Below are positions 1 through 8,644 of a stretch of 64,000 bases of DNA, piece after piece. The translations under genes were made by a program, and so were the position numbers. The notes below the pieces were generated by a model, which ran no database searches, had not been told where the DNA came from, and saw only the letters and a list, made by a program, of their open reading frames with translations. Every line of letters starts with the position of its first letter. Position 1 is the first letter of the stretch. Location: assembly GCF_030734285.1 (NCBI RefSeq), contig NZ_CP132294.1, positions 2,542,001 through 2,606,000 on the forward strand, given 5' to 3'. This stretch comes from Natronococcus sp. AD-5 (lineage in GTDB: Archaea > Halobacteriota > Halobacteria > Halobacteriales > Natrialbaceae).

Positions 1-406
1 CACACTGCACACAGGCAGTGTCCCTCTCCGTCTCCTGTCGGGACGTACGGCGCTGGCCCTGATCGGGGTCGGGTTCGGTTGCCGTGACTCGAGCGTCGGG
101 CTGACCCCCGCTCCGAACCTGTTCGCCCTCGAGCGAGATCGTGACGTTCACGTCCTGCGGCTGGGACGCTGGCTGTCGGCGACCACCGGCCCGGCGGTCG
201 CCGAGTCGCTCCGTGAGGAGGTCGTCGACGCGCTCTCGAACCAGATCGTCGATCGCGGTCTCCGTCGTCCGTTCCGTCGACGCGGACTGCCCCTCGTCCG
301 CGAGGAAGGCTCGCAGCGCCTCCCGCATGACTTCGCTTTTGGACGCGTCGAGCTCCTCGAGTTGCGCGACGAGGTCGTCGTCCGCCCGGAACGTGATCTT
401 GCTCAT
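1..406 (-). CDS. Ribbon-helix-helix (CopG-like) DNA-binding protein, N-terminal part, cut by window edge
   Basis: The complement read from the ATG at 404-406 stays open to the left edge (134 codons). Residues 1-40 (MSKITFRADDDLVAQLEELD, then a helix with SKSEVMREALRAFL) form a ribbon-helix-helix fold: one beta strand and two helices that bind DNA as a dimer. Residues 45-120 are acidic and Arg-rich linker. The last visible residues are C-V-Q-C, a CxxC pair suggesting the start of a zinc ribbon. Haloarchaea carry RHH proteins of this type (CdrS/CdrL) that regulate the cell-division gene ftsZ2, so a division regulator is possible, but ftsZ2 would lie outside the window and cannot be checked. RHH fold is fairly sure; target unknown. 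Confidence 0.8.
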   Translation of the reverse strand, partial: MSKITFRADDDLVAQLEELDASKSEVMREALRAFLADEGQSASTERTTETAIDDLVRERVDDLLTERLGDRRAGGRRQPASQPQDVNVTISLEGEQVRSGGQPDARVTATEPDPDQGQRRTSRQETERDTACVQC

Positions 407-534
407 GGTCGCAAGCTATCACTACGTTAATAGTCCATCTATATCAATCATTCCTCTGAACACGAATTACCGTACCGACATCGTCACCGAGAATGATAAC
501 CCTTATGTCGCCTACAGCGGCTACGTATGAGTGA

Positions 535-608
535 CCGCTCTTAGCTCAGCCTGGTAGAGCAGCCGACTGTAGATCGGCTTGCCCCCCGTTCAAATCGGGG
601 AGAGCGGA
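535..608 (+). tRNA. tRNA-Tyr (GTA)
   Basis: A 7-bp acceptor stem pairs CCGCTCT (535-541) with AGAGCGG (601-607), followed by discriminator A608. The D arm carries AGCTC...GAGC, the anticodon arm is GCCGA / loop CTGTAGA / TCGGC giving anticodon GTA, and the T arm is CCCCG-TTCAAAT-CGGGG. The C1-G72 pair is the archaeal/eukaryal tyrosine identity element. There is no intron and no encoded CCA. An AT-containing stretch (ataaccctta) about 35 bp upstream is a plausible promoter. The 3' end is partly duplicated at 715-737. Confidence 0.97.
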
Positions 609-737
609 CTGATTTTCCGCGAACAAACTGGTGAGCGGAAAGCACGTCCAATCGAGCCGATTGAAACACGGAAGTCGCAGCGCGCGAACGAGGTAAGCGC
701 GGCCGTCTTACGGCGTTCAAACCGGGGAGGGCGGACT
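588..737 (+). repeat. Partial duplication of the tRNA-Tyr 3' end (possible att scar)
   Basis: The T-arm and acceptor 3' strand of tRNA-Tyr (588-610) recur at 715-737 with 21 of 23 positions identical (differences at the 8th and 16th bases). Weak similarity continues past the tRNA end (gattttccgcg versus gatttcgccgcg). The second copy has no anticodon or 5' acceptor half, so it is not a tRNA gene. Such duplications are the usual mark of a tyrosine integrase that uses a tRNA 3' end as attachment site; only about 105 bp now lie between the copies and no integrase is visible. Confidence 0.6.
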
Positions 738-2603
738 CCGATTTCGCCGCGCAGTAGTTGAACGGACACCGGCGTTTACGGCCATTGTAAGCGCTCTGTC
801 TTCGTTTTTGCCGTAGAATAGGTGCGGCTCGAACTCGTCCCGTTATTCGTTCGACGATCGACTCGAACGGTAATCGATAGCACCCTACACGTCGACGTAC
901 GCGCGTATAGTTGATCAGAGACGCCGGTTCGGACTCCGTCGGCGATCGGCGGAGAGCGTACGTGAGGGCCGATAACTGCTTCTCGAGGTTCCGCGGTAAC
1001 GTACGAAGCGTCGGACAGTCGTTCCTGGCGAGTCGATCGTCCGACGCGTCGGGTACGGCACATGCGACGGCGCGCGAGTCAGACGGACTCGAGCAGTCAA
1101 CATGCTTCTCGAGCGACGTCCGCGAGTACGAAATCGCTGGAGTCGCAACGGCATCGTTCTCTTCCGATCGGCTGGATCTTTCCGCCGGGCCGTTTCCCTG
1201 TGACGTACGCGGAGTCACAGCTTCCACACGCAGCCGGAACTCGAGAAACGTGTTTCCTTCGGTCCATACTTCAGCGTACGCTACGCGGGAGTGCTCGAAC
1301 TTGTTTTACCCGCCCGTAAACGCACAGTGAGCGCCTCTCGACGCGGCACCGACGAGTAACACTGGTAATTCGCGACGGGTTCGACCGCTCGGTCCTCGAG
1401 AACCCGCAGGCGATGGCAGTCACATTCGCGACTGTACTGGAAGCACCGAATTGGCAAACGGATAACGATCGAGCGGCTGTAGCGGCGAGCATGAGTCGAA
1501 AATACGGCGACGTTTCGCGCTCGGAAACATTCTCGAGCGATCGTCCAGAATACGAAACGAACGACGACCCGTCAGTTCGACGTGAAAGTCACGATAATCC
1601 GGTCAAAAACTCTTCAACTCGAGCGCACGGTCGCCGCGTTCAATATCCCAGCAGCCCCTGGATGAGTACGCCGGAGGTCAGAGGCACCGCGATCGAGGCC
1701 GAATGGATGCCGCGAGAGGGAATCCATTCGTCCGATCCCGACACACCATCTTCCCCACCATCGTTCAAACCCTTTTTACCGGGCATCGCTACCGATGACA
1801 CGCGAAAAGCGAGAGAAGACGGCAGCGGTATGCTAAACGTGTGGAACGATCTGCGTCGCGTGGGTGCTGTCCGACGGAAATCGTTCCGGTTAGCGCCATC
1901 GTCGATTGCGAGTGCGGTGAGGCCGCACTACGCGCACTCGAGGGGCCCGAGATACGATTGGAGGCCGAGTGAGACGCGACGACCGTTTGCTCGAGTAGCG
2001 TGACAGCGTTCGACCGGCCTTCCGTCTTGCCTACCGCCGGTCGACGGTTACCCCTTCAGAGAACAGTCGTAGCGGTTCTAGTCACGGTATTATAACCGCA
2101 TTCGAAATACTCGAGGACGAACCGGTCGGCGGACGAGAAGCGTGGGGCCGAACCCGACCCAGCGTACCTGCAGTTGTCATCCGCGGACGCTGATGCCCGT
2201 AGGACCTGCCGGAGATGACGCGAGTGGACCGCCGCTCGAACCCAATCAATTATACAAAACCATTATAGATAGTCTCGTCGAAGTTTCGTGCCGGGCTGGG
2301 ATGGTAGGTGGTAGTCATGATTTCGAGATCCAGCCCATCCGCCCCTTCGTAATCGTATCCCCGAAAGCGAGCGCCGACGACGGCGTAGCTGCTCGAGGAA
2401 GATCGTCCCTGCGGTAGCGGGAGCGAACGGGTGGTAACCGGTGGTTCGGCCGCTACTACCGCAGGATGTGAACCGACGTGCGGGTGAAGAATAAGACCCG
2501 CGGAATGTGGCAAACCGCACATCGAGGGGTTCGAAGTCGAAGTCCGCTCGGACACGCTCTCGCCGGCAGACGGCTTTTATCGCGTCTCGTGTTAGCCGTA
2601 GGT
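738..2603. other. Gene-poor stretch downstream of tRNA-Tyr
   Basis: Nearly 1.9 kb contains no reading frame that looks like a haloarchaeal protein. The open frames present have mixed third-position use, are rich in Ser/Arg, lack acidic character and match no family I recognise. The DNA is visibly richer in A and T than neighbouring genes. A TATA-like tattataa lies near 2089-2096. The complement of about 2250-2380 reads as a more protein-like tail (RFRGYDYEGADGLDLE) but I cannot assign it. Best read as decayed accessory DNA, possibly the remains of an element that entered at the tRNA. Confidence 0.5.
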
Positions 2604-2990
2604 ATGAGCGAGGACGGACCGAGTCGTGACCGCGCACAGGATCGCGCCGAGCAGCGCAAGTCGCGGCGGGCCGACGAGACCGAATCGATCCTCGGGGACG
2701 TCGAGCGACACCTCGGGGAGCTCGAGTATCCGATCACGAGCGAGGAAATCGCTTCCGAGTACGGCAACGAGCCGATCGACATGCCCAACGAGACGGAGTC
2801 GCTCGGCAGCGTCTTCGATCGACTGGCCGGCGAGGAGTACGACTCGCCCGAGGAAGTCCGCGAAGCCGTCTACGGCGAGGTGACGGGCGAGGCCGGCGAC
2901 AGACAGGAAGCGAATCCCGAACGCGATCTCGATCAGCTGGACGAGCAGAAGCAGGGATCGGCCGGCGAGAGCGGCAGCGACGCGCTCTAA
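2604..2990 (+). CDS. Small acidic haloarchaeal protein, DUF5789-like
   Basis: A 128-residue soluble, strongly acidic protein. The ATG at 2604 is chosen because the protein becomes acidic and family-like from MSEDGPSR, whereas the upstream in-frame extension is basic and unlike haloarchaeal protein. The core (residues 25-85) reads as a small helical domain with ELEYPITSEEIASEYG and a DSPEEVREAVYGEV segment, the pattern of the haloarchaeal DUF5789 family; the tail is Glu/Gln-rich and disordered. No enzyme motif is present. It precedes aIF2-beta by 69 bp in the same direction. Function unknown. Confidence 0.75.
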   Translation: MSEDGPSRDRAQDRAEQRKSRRADETESILGDVERHLGELEYPITSEEIASEYGNEPIDMPNETESLGSVFDRLAGEEYDSPEEVREAVYGEVTGEAGDRQEANPERDLDQLDEQKQGSAGESGSDAL

Positions 2991-3059
2991 GCCGGTCGGT
3001 TCGGCGCCGGCGACCGCGAGAGCAGAACCGATTTACGTCAGCGTCGTTTTCACTCGAGT

Positions 3060-3671
3060 ATGGATTACGAGTCGAGTCTCAACCGAGCGATGGACGAAGT
3101 GCCGGACATCGGCGGCGACGAGAGCCGTCTGGATATCCCCGATCCGGAAACGCAGAAAGACGGCGCGTTTACGCGGTTCAGGAACCTGGGCGATATCGCC
3201 GACGTGCTCTCGCGCGAGGACGAACACGTCCACCGGTTCATCCAGCGCGAGATGGGGACCAGCGGCAAACTCGAGAACGGCCGCGGCCGGTACAACGGGA
3301 CCTTCTCCGAGCAGGACTTCAGCGCGGCGATCGACGCCTACGTCGACGAGTACGTCCTCTGTTCGGAGTGTGGCCTGCCGGACACCCGCCTCGTCCGCGA
3401 GAACCGCACCCCGATGCTGCGCTGTGACGCCTGCGGTGCGTTCCGCCCCGTCACGAAGCGCTCCTCGAGCAGCCAGCAACAGCAGCAGGCCGACGCCGTC
3501 GAAGAGGGCGAGACTTACACGGTCGAGATCACCGGCACCGGTCGCAAGGGCGACGGCGTCGCGGAGAAAGGCAGTTACACGATCTTCGTCCCCGGCGCGG
3601 AGGAGGGTGACGTCGTCGACATCTACATCAAGAACATCTCCGGCAACCTGGCGTTCGCTCGACTCGCCTGA
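3060..3671 (+). CDS. eif2b: Translation initiation factor aIF2 subunit beta with TRAM domain
   Basis: Beta subunit of the heterotrimeric GTPase factor that delivers initiator Met-tRNA to the small ribosomal subunit. Residues 1-95 carry the N-terminal helix and alpha/beta core (GAFTRFRNLGDIADVL, GKLENGRGRYNG). A zinc ribbon follows with C101-C104 and C122-C125. Residues 146-203 are an added TRAM domain (ETYTVEITGTGRKGDGVA...IKNIS), an RNA-binding beta barrel seen fused to this subunit in haloarchaea. Length 203 residues against about 140 for aIF2-beta without TRAM. A run of Ser and Gln (about 135-143) links the two. Assignment is secure. Confidence 0.96.
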   Translation: MDYESSLNRAMDEVPDIGGDESRLDIPDPETQKDGAFTRFRNLGDIADVLSREDEHVHRFIQREMGTSGKLENGRGRYNGTFSEQDFSAAIDAYVDEYVLCSECGLPDTRLVRENRTPMLRCDACGAFRPVTKRSSSSQQQQQADAVEEGETYTVEITGTGRKGDGVAEKGSYTIFVPGAEEGDVVDIYIKNISGNLAFARLA

Positions 3672-3739
3672 TTCGGCGGCTCGTTCTTCCGGTTCGTTCA
3701 GACCCGTCAGTTCCTCGTTCGAGCCACGGCGGTAGCCCG

Positions 3740-4210
3740 CTAACACGCACTCGAGGCGGCGTCGGGAAGGCGAACGACCTTCTCGCGGCCGACCCGATAC
3801 CGTTCGACCACCCCTCGCCGCTCGAGATCCGTCAGGAGGCGGCTGACGGTCGACGACGACCAGCCGTACTCCTCGACGAGACGGCACTGTTTGAACCGCC
3901 CGTCGTGCTTCTCGAGAACCGCGCGCACGTACTCTTCGGGAGTGAACCCGTACTCGAGCAATTCGCTGCGACTGGTCGGGCCGTCGTCGGAGTCGACGAG
4001 CGCTGCCTGGTGCTCGTTCTCGAACGACTCCGCGTCCGAGGCAGCCCCCTGGTTGCGTCGCTTCACGGCGGAACCGGAGTTCGCCGGTTCCTCGCGTAGC
4101 CTGGCGGTGAAATCGGTCAACAGCTGTTCGACGTGGGAGACGCAGCGCCGGCTCAGTCGGCCGGTACGGGCGACCAGCCGCGAGACGGGCGAAGCCTGGC
4201 GGTAACTCAT
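3740..4210 (-). CDS. Winged-helix DNA-binding regulator
   Basis: A 156-residue protein convergent with aIF2-beta. The C-terminal third (about 90-148) is a winged helix: YVRAVLEKHDGRFKQ, then a recognition-helix segment EEYGWSSSTVSRLLTDLERRG and a wing VERYRVGREKVVRLP, as in haloarchaeal MarR/DUF7343-type domains. Residues 1-80 are Arg-rich and then acidic, without a recognisable domain and without clear membrane segments. Target unknown; it is followed divergently by the M24 homologue, so control of that gene is possible but unproved. Confidence 0.8.
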   Translation of the reverse strand: MSYRQASPVSRLVARTGRLSRRCVSHVEQLLTDFTARLREEPANSGSAVKRRNQGAASDAESFENEHQAALVDSDDGPTSRSELLEYGFTPEEYVRAVLEKHDGRFKQCRLVEEYGWSSSTVSRLLTDLERRGVVERYRVGREKVVRLPDAASSAC

Positions 4211-4400
4211 TCGTAATCGACTCCGAACTGGCGGGTAAAAGCGCTATTCGCAAATCCGTCCAAACGTCCGCGACCGACGCGAACCGGAGCGCGGACAGTT
4301 CGGCTGAACGCGCCGCGGCCGGCGAGCCGATCCCTCGAGGGGCACAGCAGACCGTGCCCCCACGACTAGATACTTTGTACCACCGTCCGTCCCGGCAACC

Positions 4401-5606
4401 ATGGCAACGAAACTTCCGGCGAACGAGTTCGAGGACCGCCTCGAACGCGTTCGCGACCGTCTCGCGGAGACGGACGCCGACGCCGGCGTCTGGTTCGGCG
4501 CGACGAGCATCGAGTACCTCACCGGCTTCGATCACATCCAGACCGAGCGGCCGGTCGTCCTCGCGGTGACGGCCGACCGAATCGAGATCACGGTGCCGCG
4601 CCTCGAGGTCGAGCGCGTGAGCGCGAACTCCCGGATCGACGCGGTCCACCACTACGACGACTACCCGGGCGGGCAGCCGATCCGGACGGTCGTCGACATG
4701 CTCGAGGGGCTGAGCGTCGACCGCGTCGCGGCGGACTCCGAAGGTGCACCCGGAACGATGGGCTACCAGGGGCCGCCGCTGACCGAATTCGTCAGCGTCG
4801 AGACCCAGGGGTGGGCGTCGCGGCTGCGCTGGGAGAAGTCGGACGCGGAGGTCGACCTGATCCGCGAGTCCGCCACGTGGGCGAACCTGGGCCATCGCTA
4901 CCTCGCGGACTACACCGAACCCGGCGCACACCCGGCGACGGCGAGCCAGCGAGCGTCCGCGGACGCCTCGCGGGCGATGCTGGACGCGCTGGGCGAGCGC
5001 TACGTTCCGCGAACCCGCGGCGACGGGCCCGTCAGCGCGGGCTACATCGCGGGCGAGCAGACCCGGCTCCCGCACGGTCACACGGCGAACCGACGCCTCG
5101 AGGAGGGAGACGCGCTGATCACGGGCGCGACGGCGAACGTCGACGGCTACCGCTCCGAACTCGAGCGGACGATGTTCGTCGGCGAGCCGAGCGACGAGCA
5201 GGCCCACTACTTCGAACTCATGCTCGAGGCGCAGGATATCGCGATCGAGGCGCTCGGCCCGGGCGTCCCGATCGCGGCCGTCGACCGGGCGGTCCGGAAC
5301 TACTTCGAGGAGCAGGGCGTCGCGGACCTCGCCCAGCACCACGTCGGACACAACATCGGCCTCGGCGGCCACGAACCGCCGTACATCGACCGAGGCTGGG
5401 GCGACCACTGCGAGTCCGACCACACGAGCTACGACGCCGACGACGCGGCGATGCGACCGGGCCACGTCTGGACGATCGAACCCGGGATCTACACGGAGAC
5501 GGACGGCTACCGCCACTCCGATACGATCGCCATCACCGAGGACGGGATCGAGTGGCTGACGCACTATCCGCGAGACCTCGAGTCGAACGTCGTTCCGGTC
5601 GAATAA
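4401..5606 (+). CDS. M24 (creatinase/Xaa-Pro peptidase fold) protein with altered metal ligands
   Basis: A 401-residue protein with an N-terminal creatinase-like domain (1-140, including WFGATSIEYLTGFDH) and a C-terminal pita-bread domain (145-390). Of the five metal ligands of M24 peptidases, H317 (GHNIGLGGHE), E360 (TIEPG) and E380 (TEDG) are present, but the aspartate of the DxGA motif is T241 and that of SDxTRT is E253. It may bind metal differently or have left peptidase chemistry, as creatinase did. A box gatactttgta sits about 25 bp upstream of ATG 4401. Fold secure; Xaa-Pro dipeptidase activity doubtful. Confidence 0.85.
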   Translation: MATKLPANEFEDRLERVRDRLAETDADAGVWFGATSIEYLTGFDHIQTERPVVLAVTADRIEITVPRLEVERVSANSRIDAVHHYDDYPGGQPIRTVVDMLEGLSVDRVAADSEGAPGTMGYQGPPLTEFVSVETQGWASRLRWEKSDAEVDLIRESATWANLGHRYLADYTEPGAHPATASQRASADASRAMLDALGERYVPRTRGDGPVSAGYIAGEQTRLPHGHTANRRLEEGDALITGATANVDGYRSELERTMFVGEPSDEQAHYFELMLEAQDIAIEALGPGVPIAAVDRAVRNYFEEQGVADLAQHHVGHNIGLGGHEPPYIDRGWGDHCESDHTSYDADDAAMRPGHVWTIEPGIYTETDGYRHSDTIAITEDGIEWLTHYPRDLESNVVPVE

Positions 5607-5681
5607 TCAGCGCCGGCACGACGTAGCGCCAGTCTCGCGCCGACCGCGAGAGTAAAGTCAACTTGTGCTAGTCACACTACC

Positions 5682-6329
5682 GTGGCAGTCTCGTTCGACC
5701 TCTTCGGAACGCTCGTCGACGCCGACCAGCCCGCGGATCCCGCGGCAGCCGTCGCCGACGAACTCGAGGCCCGCGGCGTCGACGTGCCGCCGGATTGGGA
5801 CGAGGCGTACGCCAGTCCGCACGTCGACGCGCCGGACGGCGCGGAGGTGCCGCTTCCGGCGCACGTCGACCGGGCGCTCGCGAGCCGCGGCGTCGCGTAC
5901 GAGAACAACGCCGTCAGACGAGCGGTCGTCGCGACGTTCGATCCCGAGGTCGAGACCAGAGTCGGCGCGCGCGAGGCCGTCGCCGCCGCTCGAGAACGCG
6001 GCCCGGTCGCGATCTGCTCGAACTGCAGCGTCCCGGAACTCGTCGCGCGGACGCTCGTCCGATCCGAGTTCGAGCGCGACGACTTCGACGCGATCGTGAC
6101 GAGCGTCGCCTGCGGCTGGCGCAAACCCGCGCCCGAAATATTCGAACTGGCCGCCGACGAACTCGGCGTCCGGCCGGCCGACCTCGTCCACGTCGGCGAC
6201 GACCCCCGAACGGACGGCGGCGTCGAAGCCGCCGGCGGAACGGCGATCCTGCTCGAGGACGTTCCGCTCCGCGACGTCGGTGCGCGACTGGCGGCTCTCG
6301 AGGAGAGCGAGGGAGGGACCGAAGCGTGA
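5682..6329 (+). CDS. HAD-superfamily hydrolase, first gene of the cobamide operon
   Basis: A 215-residue HAD protein. Motif I is FDLFGTLVD (D6 nucleophile), motif II S113 in ICSNCS, motif III K148 in WRKPAPEIF, motif IV HVGDD (D173/D174). The second residue after the nucleophile aspartate is F8 rather than Asp, a pattern nearer haloacid-dehalogenase-type members than classical phosphatases. Start is GTG 5682; an AT box (agtaaag, 5651-5657) precedes it by about 28 bp. It sits 37 bp before cbiB and leads the operon. An alpha-ribazole-phosphate or cobamide-phosphate phosphatase is otherwise missing from the set, so that role is a reasonable inference. Confidence 0.82.
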   Translation: MAVSFDLFGTLVDADQPADPAAAVADELEARGVDVPPDWDEAYASPHVDAPDGAEVPLPAHVDRALASRGVAYENNAVRRAVVATFDPEVETRVGAREAVAAARERGPVAICSNCSVPELVARTLVRSEFERDDFDAIVTSVACGWRKPAPEIFELAADELGVRPADLVHVGDDPRTDGGVEAAGGTAILLEDVPLRDVGARLAALEESEGGTEA

Positions 6330-6366
6330 CCGCTCGACCGACCGACGAACCACTGGAGACGCACGT

Positions 6367-7329
6367 ATGACACTGACGACGGCCGCACTGGTCGGGTTCG
6401 CCCTCGGTCTCGATCGCCTGATCGGAGAGCCGCCGAACGCGGTTCATCCGGTCGCGTGGCTCGGTCGGCTCGTCGGGGCGCTCGATCGGCGGTGGAGCGA
6501 CGACGACCGCCGCCAGCGGCTGATCGGGTACGCGATCGCGTTCGTCGTTCCGCTCGTCCCCGCCGCCGTCGCCGGCGGCGCCGTTCTCGTCGCGGCCGCT
6601 GCCCACCCGATCGCCGGCGCGCTCGTCGCCGGACTCGTCCTCTTCCTGACGAGCAGCCTGCGGATGCTGCTCGAGCTGACCCGAGAGGTCGTCGCGGCGA
6701 CCGGAAGCGATCTCGAGACGGCTCGCGAGCGAATTCGCGGACTCGTCGGACGGGATACGTCGACGCTGTCGCCGGCGGAGCTCCGCAGCGCGGCTCTCGA
6801 GAGCGCCGCCGAGAACCTCGCGGACGGGCTGGTCGCGACCGTCCTTCCCTTCGCGCTTCTCGCACCGGTCTCGCTGCCCGTCGCGGCGGCCGCCGCCGCG
6901 TGGGTGAAGGGCGTCAACACGCTCGACTCGATGCTCGGCTACCCGTCGAAACCGATCGGCACCGCGAGCGCGCGTCTCGACGACGTCGCGATGTGGGTCC
7001 CCGCGCGGGTGAGCGCCGCCGCTATCGCGCTCGCCGCGGTCGATCCCTCGGCACTCCGATGTGCCGGGCGGTGGGCCAGAACGCCGCCGTCGCCGAACTC
7101 GGGCTGGCCCATGGCGACGCTGGCCTGCGCCCTCTCGGTTCGGTTCACGAAGCCGGGCGTTTACGACCTGAATTCCGGCGCCGAACTGCCGGCCCTCGAG
7201 GACGGCGAGCGAGCGATCGCGCTCGTCGGTCGAGCGGCGATCGTCGCGGCCGCGAGCGCGATCGCGCTGGGAGTCGCGCTCGCGTCGCTCCTGGGAACGC
7301 ACCCGACACTGGCGGTGATCGCGCGATGA
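6367..7329 (+). CDS. cbiB: Adenosylcobinamide-phosphate synthase CbiB
   Basis: Membrane ligase of 320 residues that joins aminopropanol phosphate (from CobD) to adenosylcobyric acid. Family motifs are visible: GEPPNAVHPVAWLG (20-33), ESAAENLADG (145-154), VNTLDSMLGYP (183-193) and SPNSGWPMA (242-250). Several hydrophobic segments (about 52-78, 80-97, 155-180, 210-225, 280-312) indicate a polytopic protein. The start ATG 6367 gives the family N-terminus; its stop overlaps the cobS start by ATGA, implying translational coupling. Assignment is secure. Confidence 0.95.
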   Translation: MTLTTAALVGFALGLDRLIGEPPNAVHPVAWLGRLVGALDRRWSDDDRRQRLIGYAIAFVVPLVPAAVAGGAVLVAAAAHPIAGALVAGLVLFLTSSLRMLLELTREVVAATGSDLETARERIRGLVGRDTSTLSPAELRSAALESAAENLADGLVATVLPFALLAPVSLPVAAAAAAWVKGVNTLDSMLGYPSKPIGTASARLDDVAMWVPARVSAAAIALAAVDPSALRCAGRWARTPPSPNSGWPMATLACALSVRFTKPGVYDLNSGAELPALEDGERAIALVGRAAIVAAASAIALGVALASLLGTHPTLAVIAR

Positions 7330-8084
7330 CTCCCTGGCTCGGCGCCTGCCGCGGCGCGGTCGGGTTCCTGACGCGCCTCCCGGCGAATCACCGCGACGGC
7401 GACTGGGCGGCCTTCAGGGAGACGCCGACCGCGTTTCCCGTCGTCGCCTATCTCGTGGGTGCGCTCGCAGCGGTACCCCTGCTCGCGGCCGGGACCCTCC
7501 CGCCGTCGACCGTGGCACTCGGCTACCTGCTCGCGGTCTACGCGGTGACCGGCATCCATCACCTCGACGGCGTCGCGGACCTCGGCGACGCGCTGATCGT
7601 CCACGGCGACGACGAGCGACGACGCGAGGTCCTCAAGGATACGACGACCGGCGTCGGCGCGCTGCTCTCCGTTTCGCTGGTCGTCGCCGGACTGGCCCTC
7701 GCGGGGCTCGGCCTCGCCGGCCTCCCGGTCCTCGCGGCGGTCGCCGTCGCGGTCGCGGCGGAGGTCGGGACGAAACTCGGAATGGCCGCGCTGGCCTGTT
7801 TCGGGACCGCGAGCCACGCCGGGATGGGAGAGCAGTTTACGACGGCGACGACGGCGTCGTCGTTCGTCCCGTCCGCAATCGTCGCCCTTCCCGCGGCGGC
7901 GCTCACCTGGCCGCACCCCGCGGCCGCGGTCGCCCTCTGTGGGGCACTTGCGGGACTCGCGCTTCCCTGGTTGTGGGCGAACCGCCGCCTCGGCGGCGTC
8001 AACGGCGATATCTTCGGCGCGGCCAACGAGATCGGCCGCGTCGTCGGACTGCACGCGGGGGTGATCGCGTGGACGCTGTCGTGA
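7326..8084 (+). CDS. cobS: Adenosylcobinamide-GDP ribazoletransferase CobS
   Basis: Membrane enzyme (252 residues) that condenses GDP-cobinamide with alpha-ribazole or its phosphate to finish the cobamide. The signature HHLDGVADLGDA lies at 78-89 and the C-terminal GGVNGDIFGAANEIGR is near 225-240. Hydrophobic segments fill residues 35-75, 108-160 and 175-215. It starts within the cbiB stop codon (ATGA) and its 3' end overlaps the GTG of cobY, so it lies inside one tightly packed transcription unit. Confidence 0.95.
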   Translation: MTPWLGACRGAVGFLTRLPANHRDGDWAAFRETPTAFPVVAYLVGALAAVPLLAAGTLPPSTVALGYLLAVYAVTGIHHLDGVADLGDALIVHGDDERRREVLKDTTTGVGALLSVSLVVAGLALAGLGLAGLPVLAAVAVAVAAEVGTKLGMAALACFGTASHAGMGEQFTTATTASSFVPSAIVALPAAALTWPHPAAAVALCGALAGLALPWLWANRRLGGVNGDIFGAANEIGRVVGLHAGVIAWTLS

Positions 8085-8644
8085 TGTGCGGCGGGAAGGG
8101 AACCCGTCTCGAGAGCCCCCACGAGAAGCCGCTCCATCCGATCGACGGCGCGCCCATGATCGATCGCGTGCTGGCGGGACTCGAGGAAAGCGCCGTCGAG
8201 ACGTCGTTCGCGGCCGTCTCGCCCAACGCGCCGGAGACGCGCGAGCACATCGAGCGAGACGACGCCGTCCGGACGATCGAGACCGCCGGCGAGGGGTACG
8301 TGACCGACCTGCTGGCGGTGCTCGACCACCCCGCGATCGAACCGCCCGTTCTCACCGTCGCGGCGGACCTGGCGCTGCTCGAGGGGCCGGTCGCCGACCG
8401 GATTCTCACGGCACACGGCGATAACGCCGCCTCGCGAACGATCTGCGTCCCCGTGGCATTGAAACGCCGGCTCGGCGTCGGCGTCGACACGCGACTCGAG
8501 TCCGCCCCCCACCTCGCGCCGACCGGGGTCAACGTCGTCGGCAGTTCGGAGGAATCCATGACCCGCGTAAGCTACGATCCGCGACTGGCAGTGAACGTGA
8601 ATCGACTCGAAGACGCCCGGATCGCGGAGGAACGATGCGGGTAG
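8069..8644 (+). CDS. cobY: Adenosylcobinamide-phosphate guanylyltransferase CobY
   Basis: Archaeal replacement for bacterial CobU: transfers GMP from GTP to adenosylcobinamide phosphate. The 191-residue protein opens with the nucleotidyltransferase loop VMCGGKGTRL (residues 5-14) and K20 in HEKPL; PPVLTVAADLALL is the metal-site aspartate region. The GTG at 8069 is preferred because it yields the usual MDAVVMCGG start; it overlaps cobS by 16 nt. Its last codons overlap the start of the following gene. CobY lacks kinase activity, consistent with an archaeal salvage route. Confidence 0.9.
   Translation: MDAVVMCGGKGTRLESPHEKPLHPIDGAPMIDRVLAGLEESAVETSFAAVSPNAPETREHIERDDAVRTIETAGEGYVTDLLAVLDHPAIEPPVLTVAADLALLEGPVADRILTAHGDNAASRTICVPVALKRRLGVGVDTRLESAPHLAPTGVNVVGSSEESMTRVSYDPRLAVNVNRLEDARIAEERCG

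Noticed and set aside
690-738. Second tRNA gene
   Set aside because: Only the T arm and 3' acceptor strand are present; no anticodon arm or 5' acceptor strand can be folded.
911-1330. 139-codon frame in the gene-poor stretch
   Set aside because: Ser/Arg-rich, not acidic, no start signal and no recognisable fold; third positions are not G/C-biased.
1413-2003. 196-codon frame in the gene-poor stretch
   Set aside because: Composition unlike haloarchaeal proteins and no motif, although it is one of the longer frames there.
3033-5564. 843-codon open frame on the minus strand
   Set aside because: It runs antisense through aIF2-beta and the M24 homologue, has repetitive Val/Arg/Asp composition and no family motif; a by-product of G/C-rich codons on the other strand.
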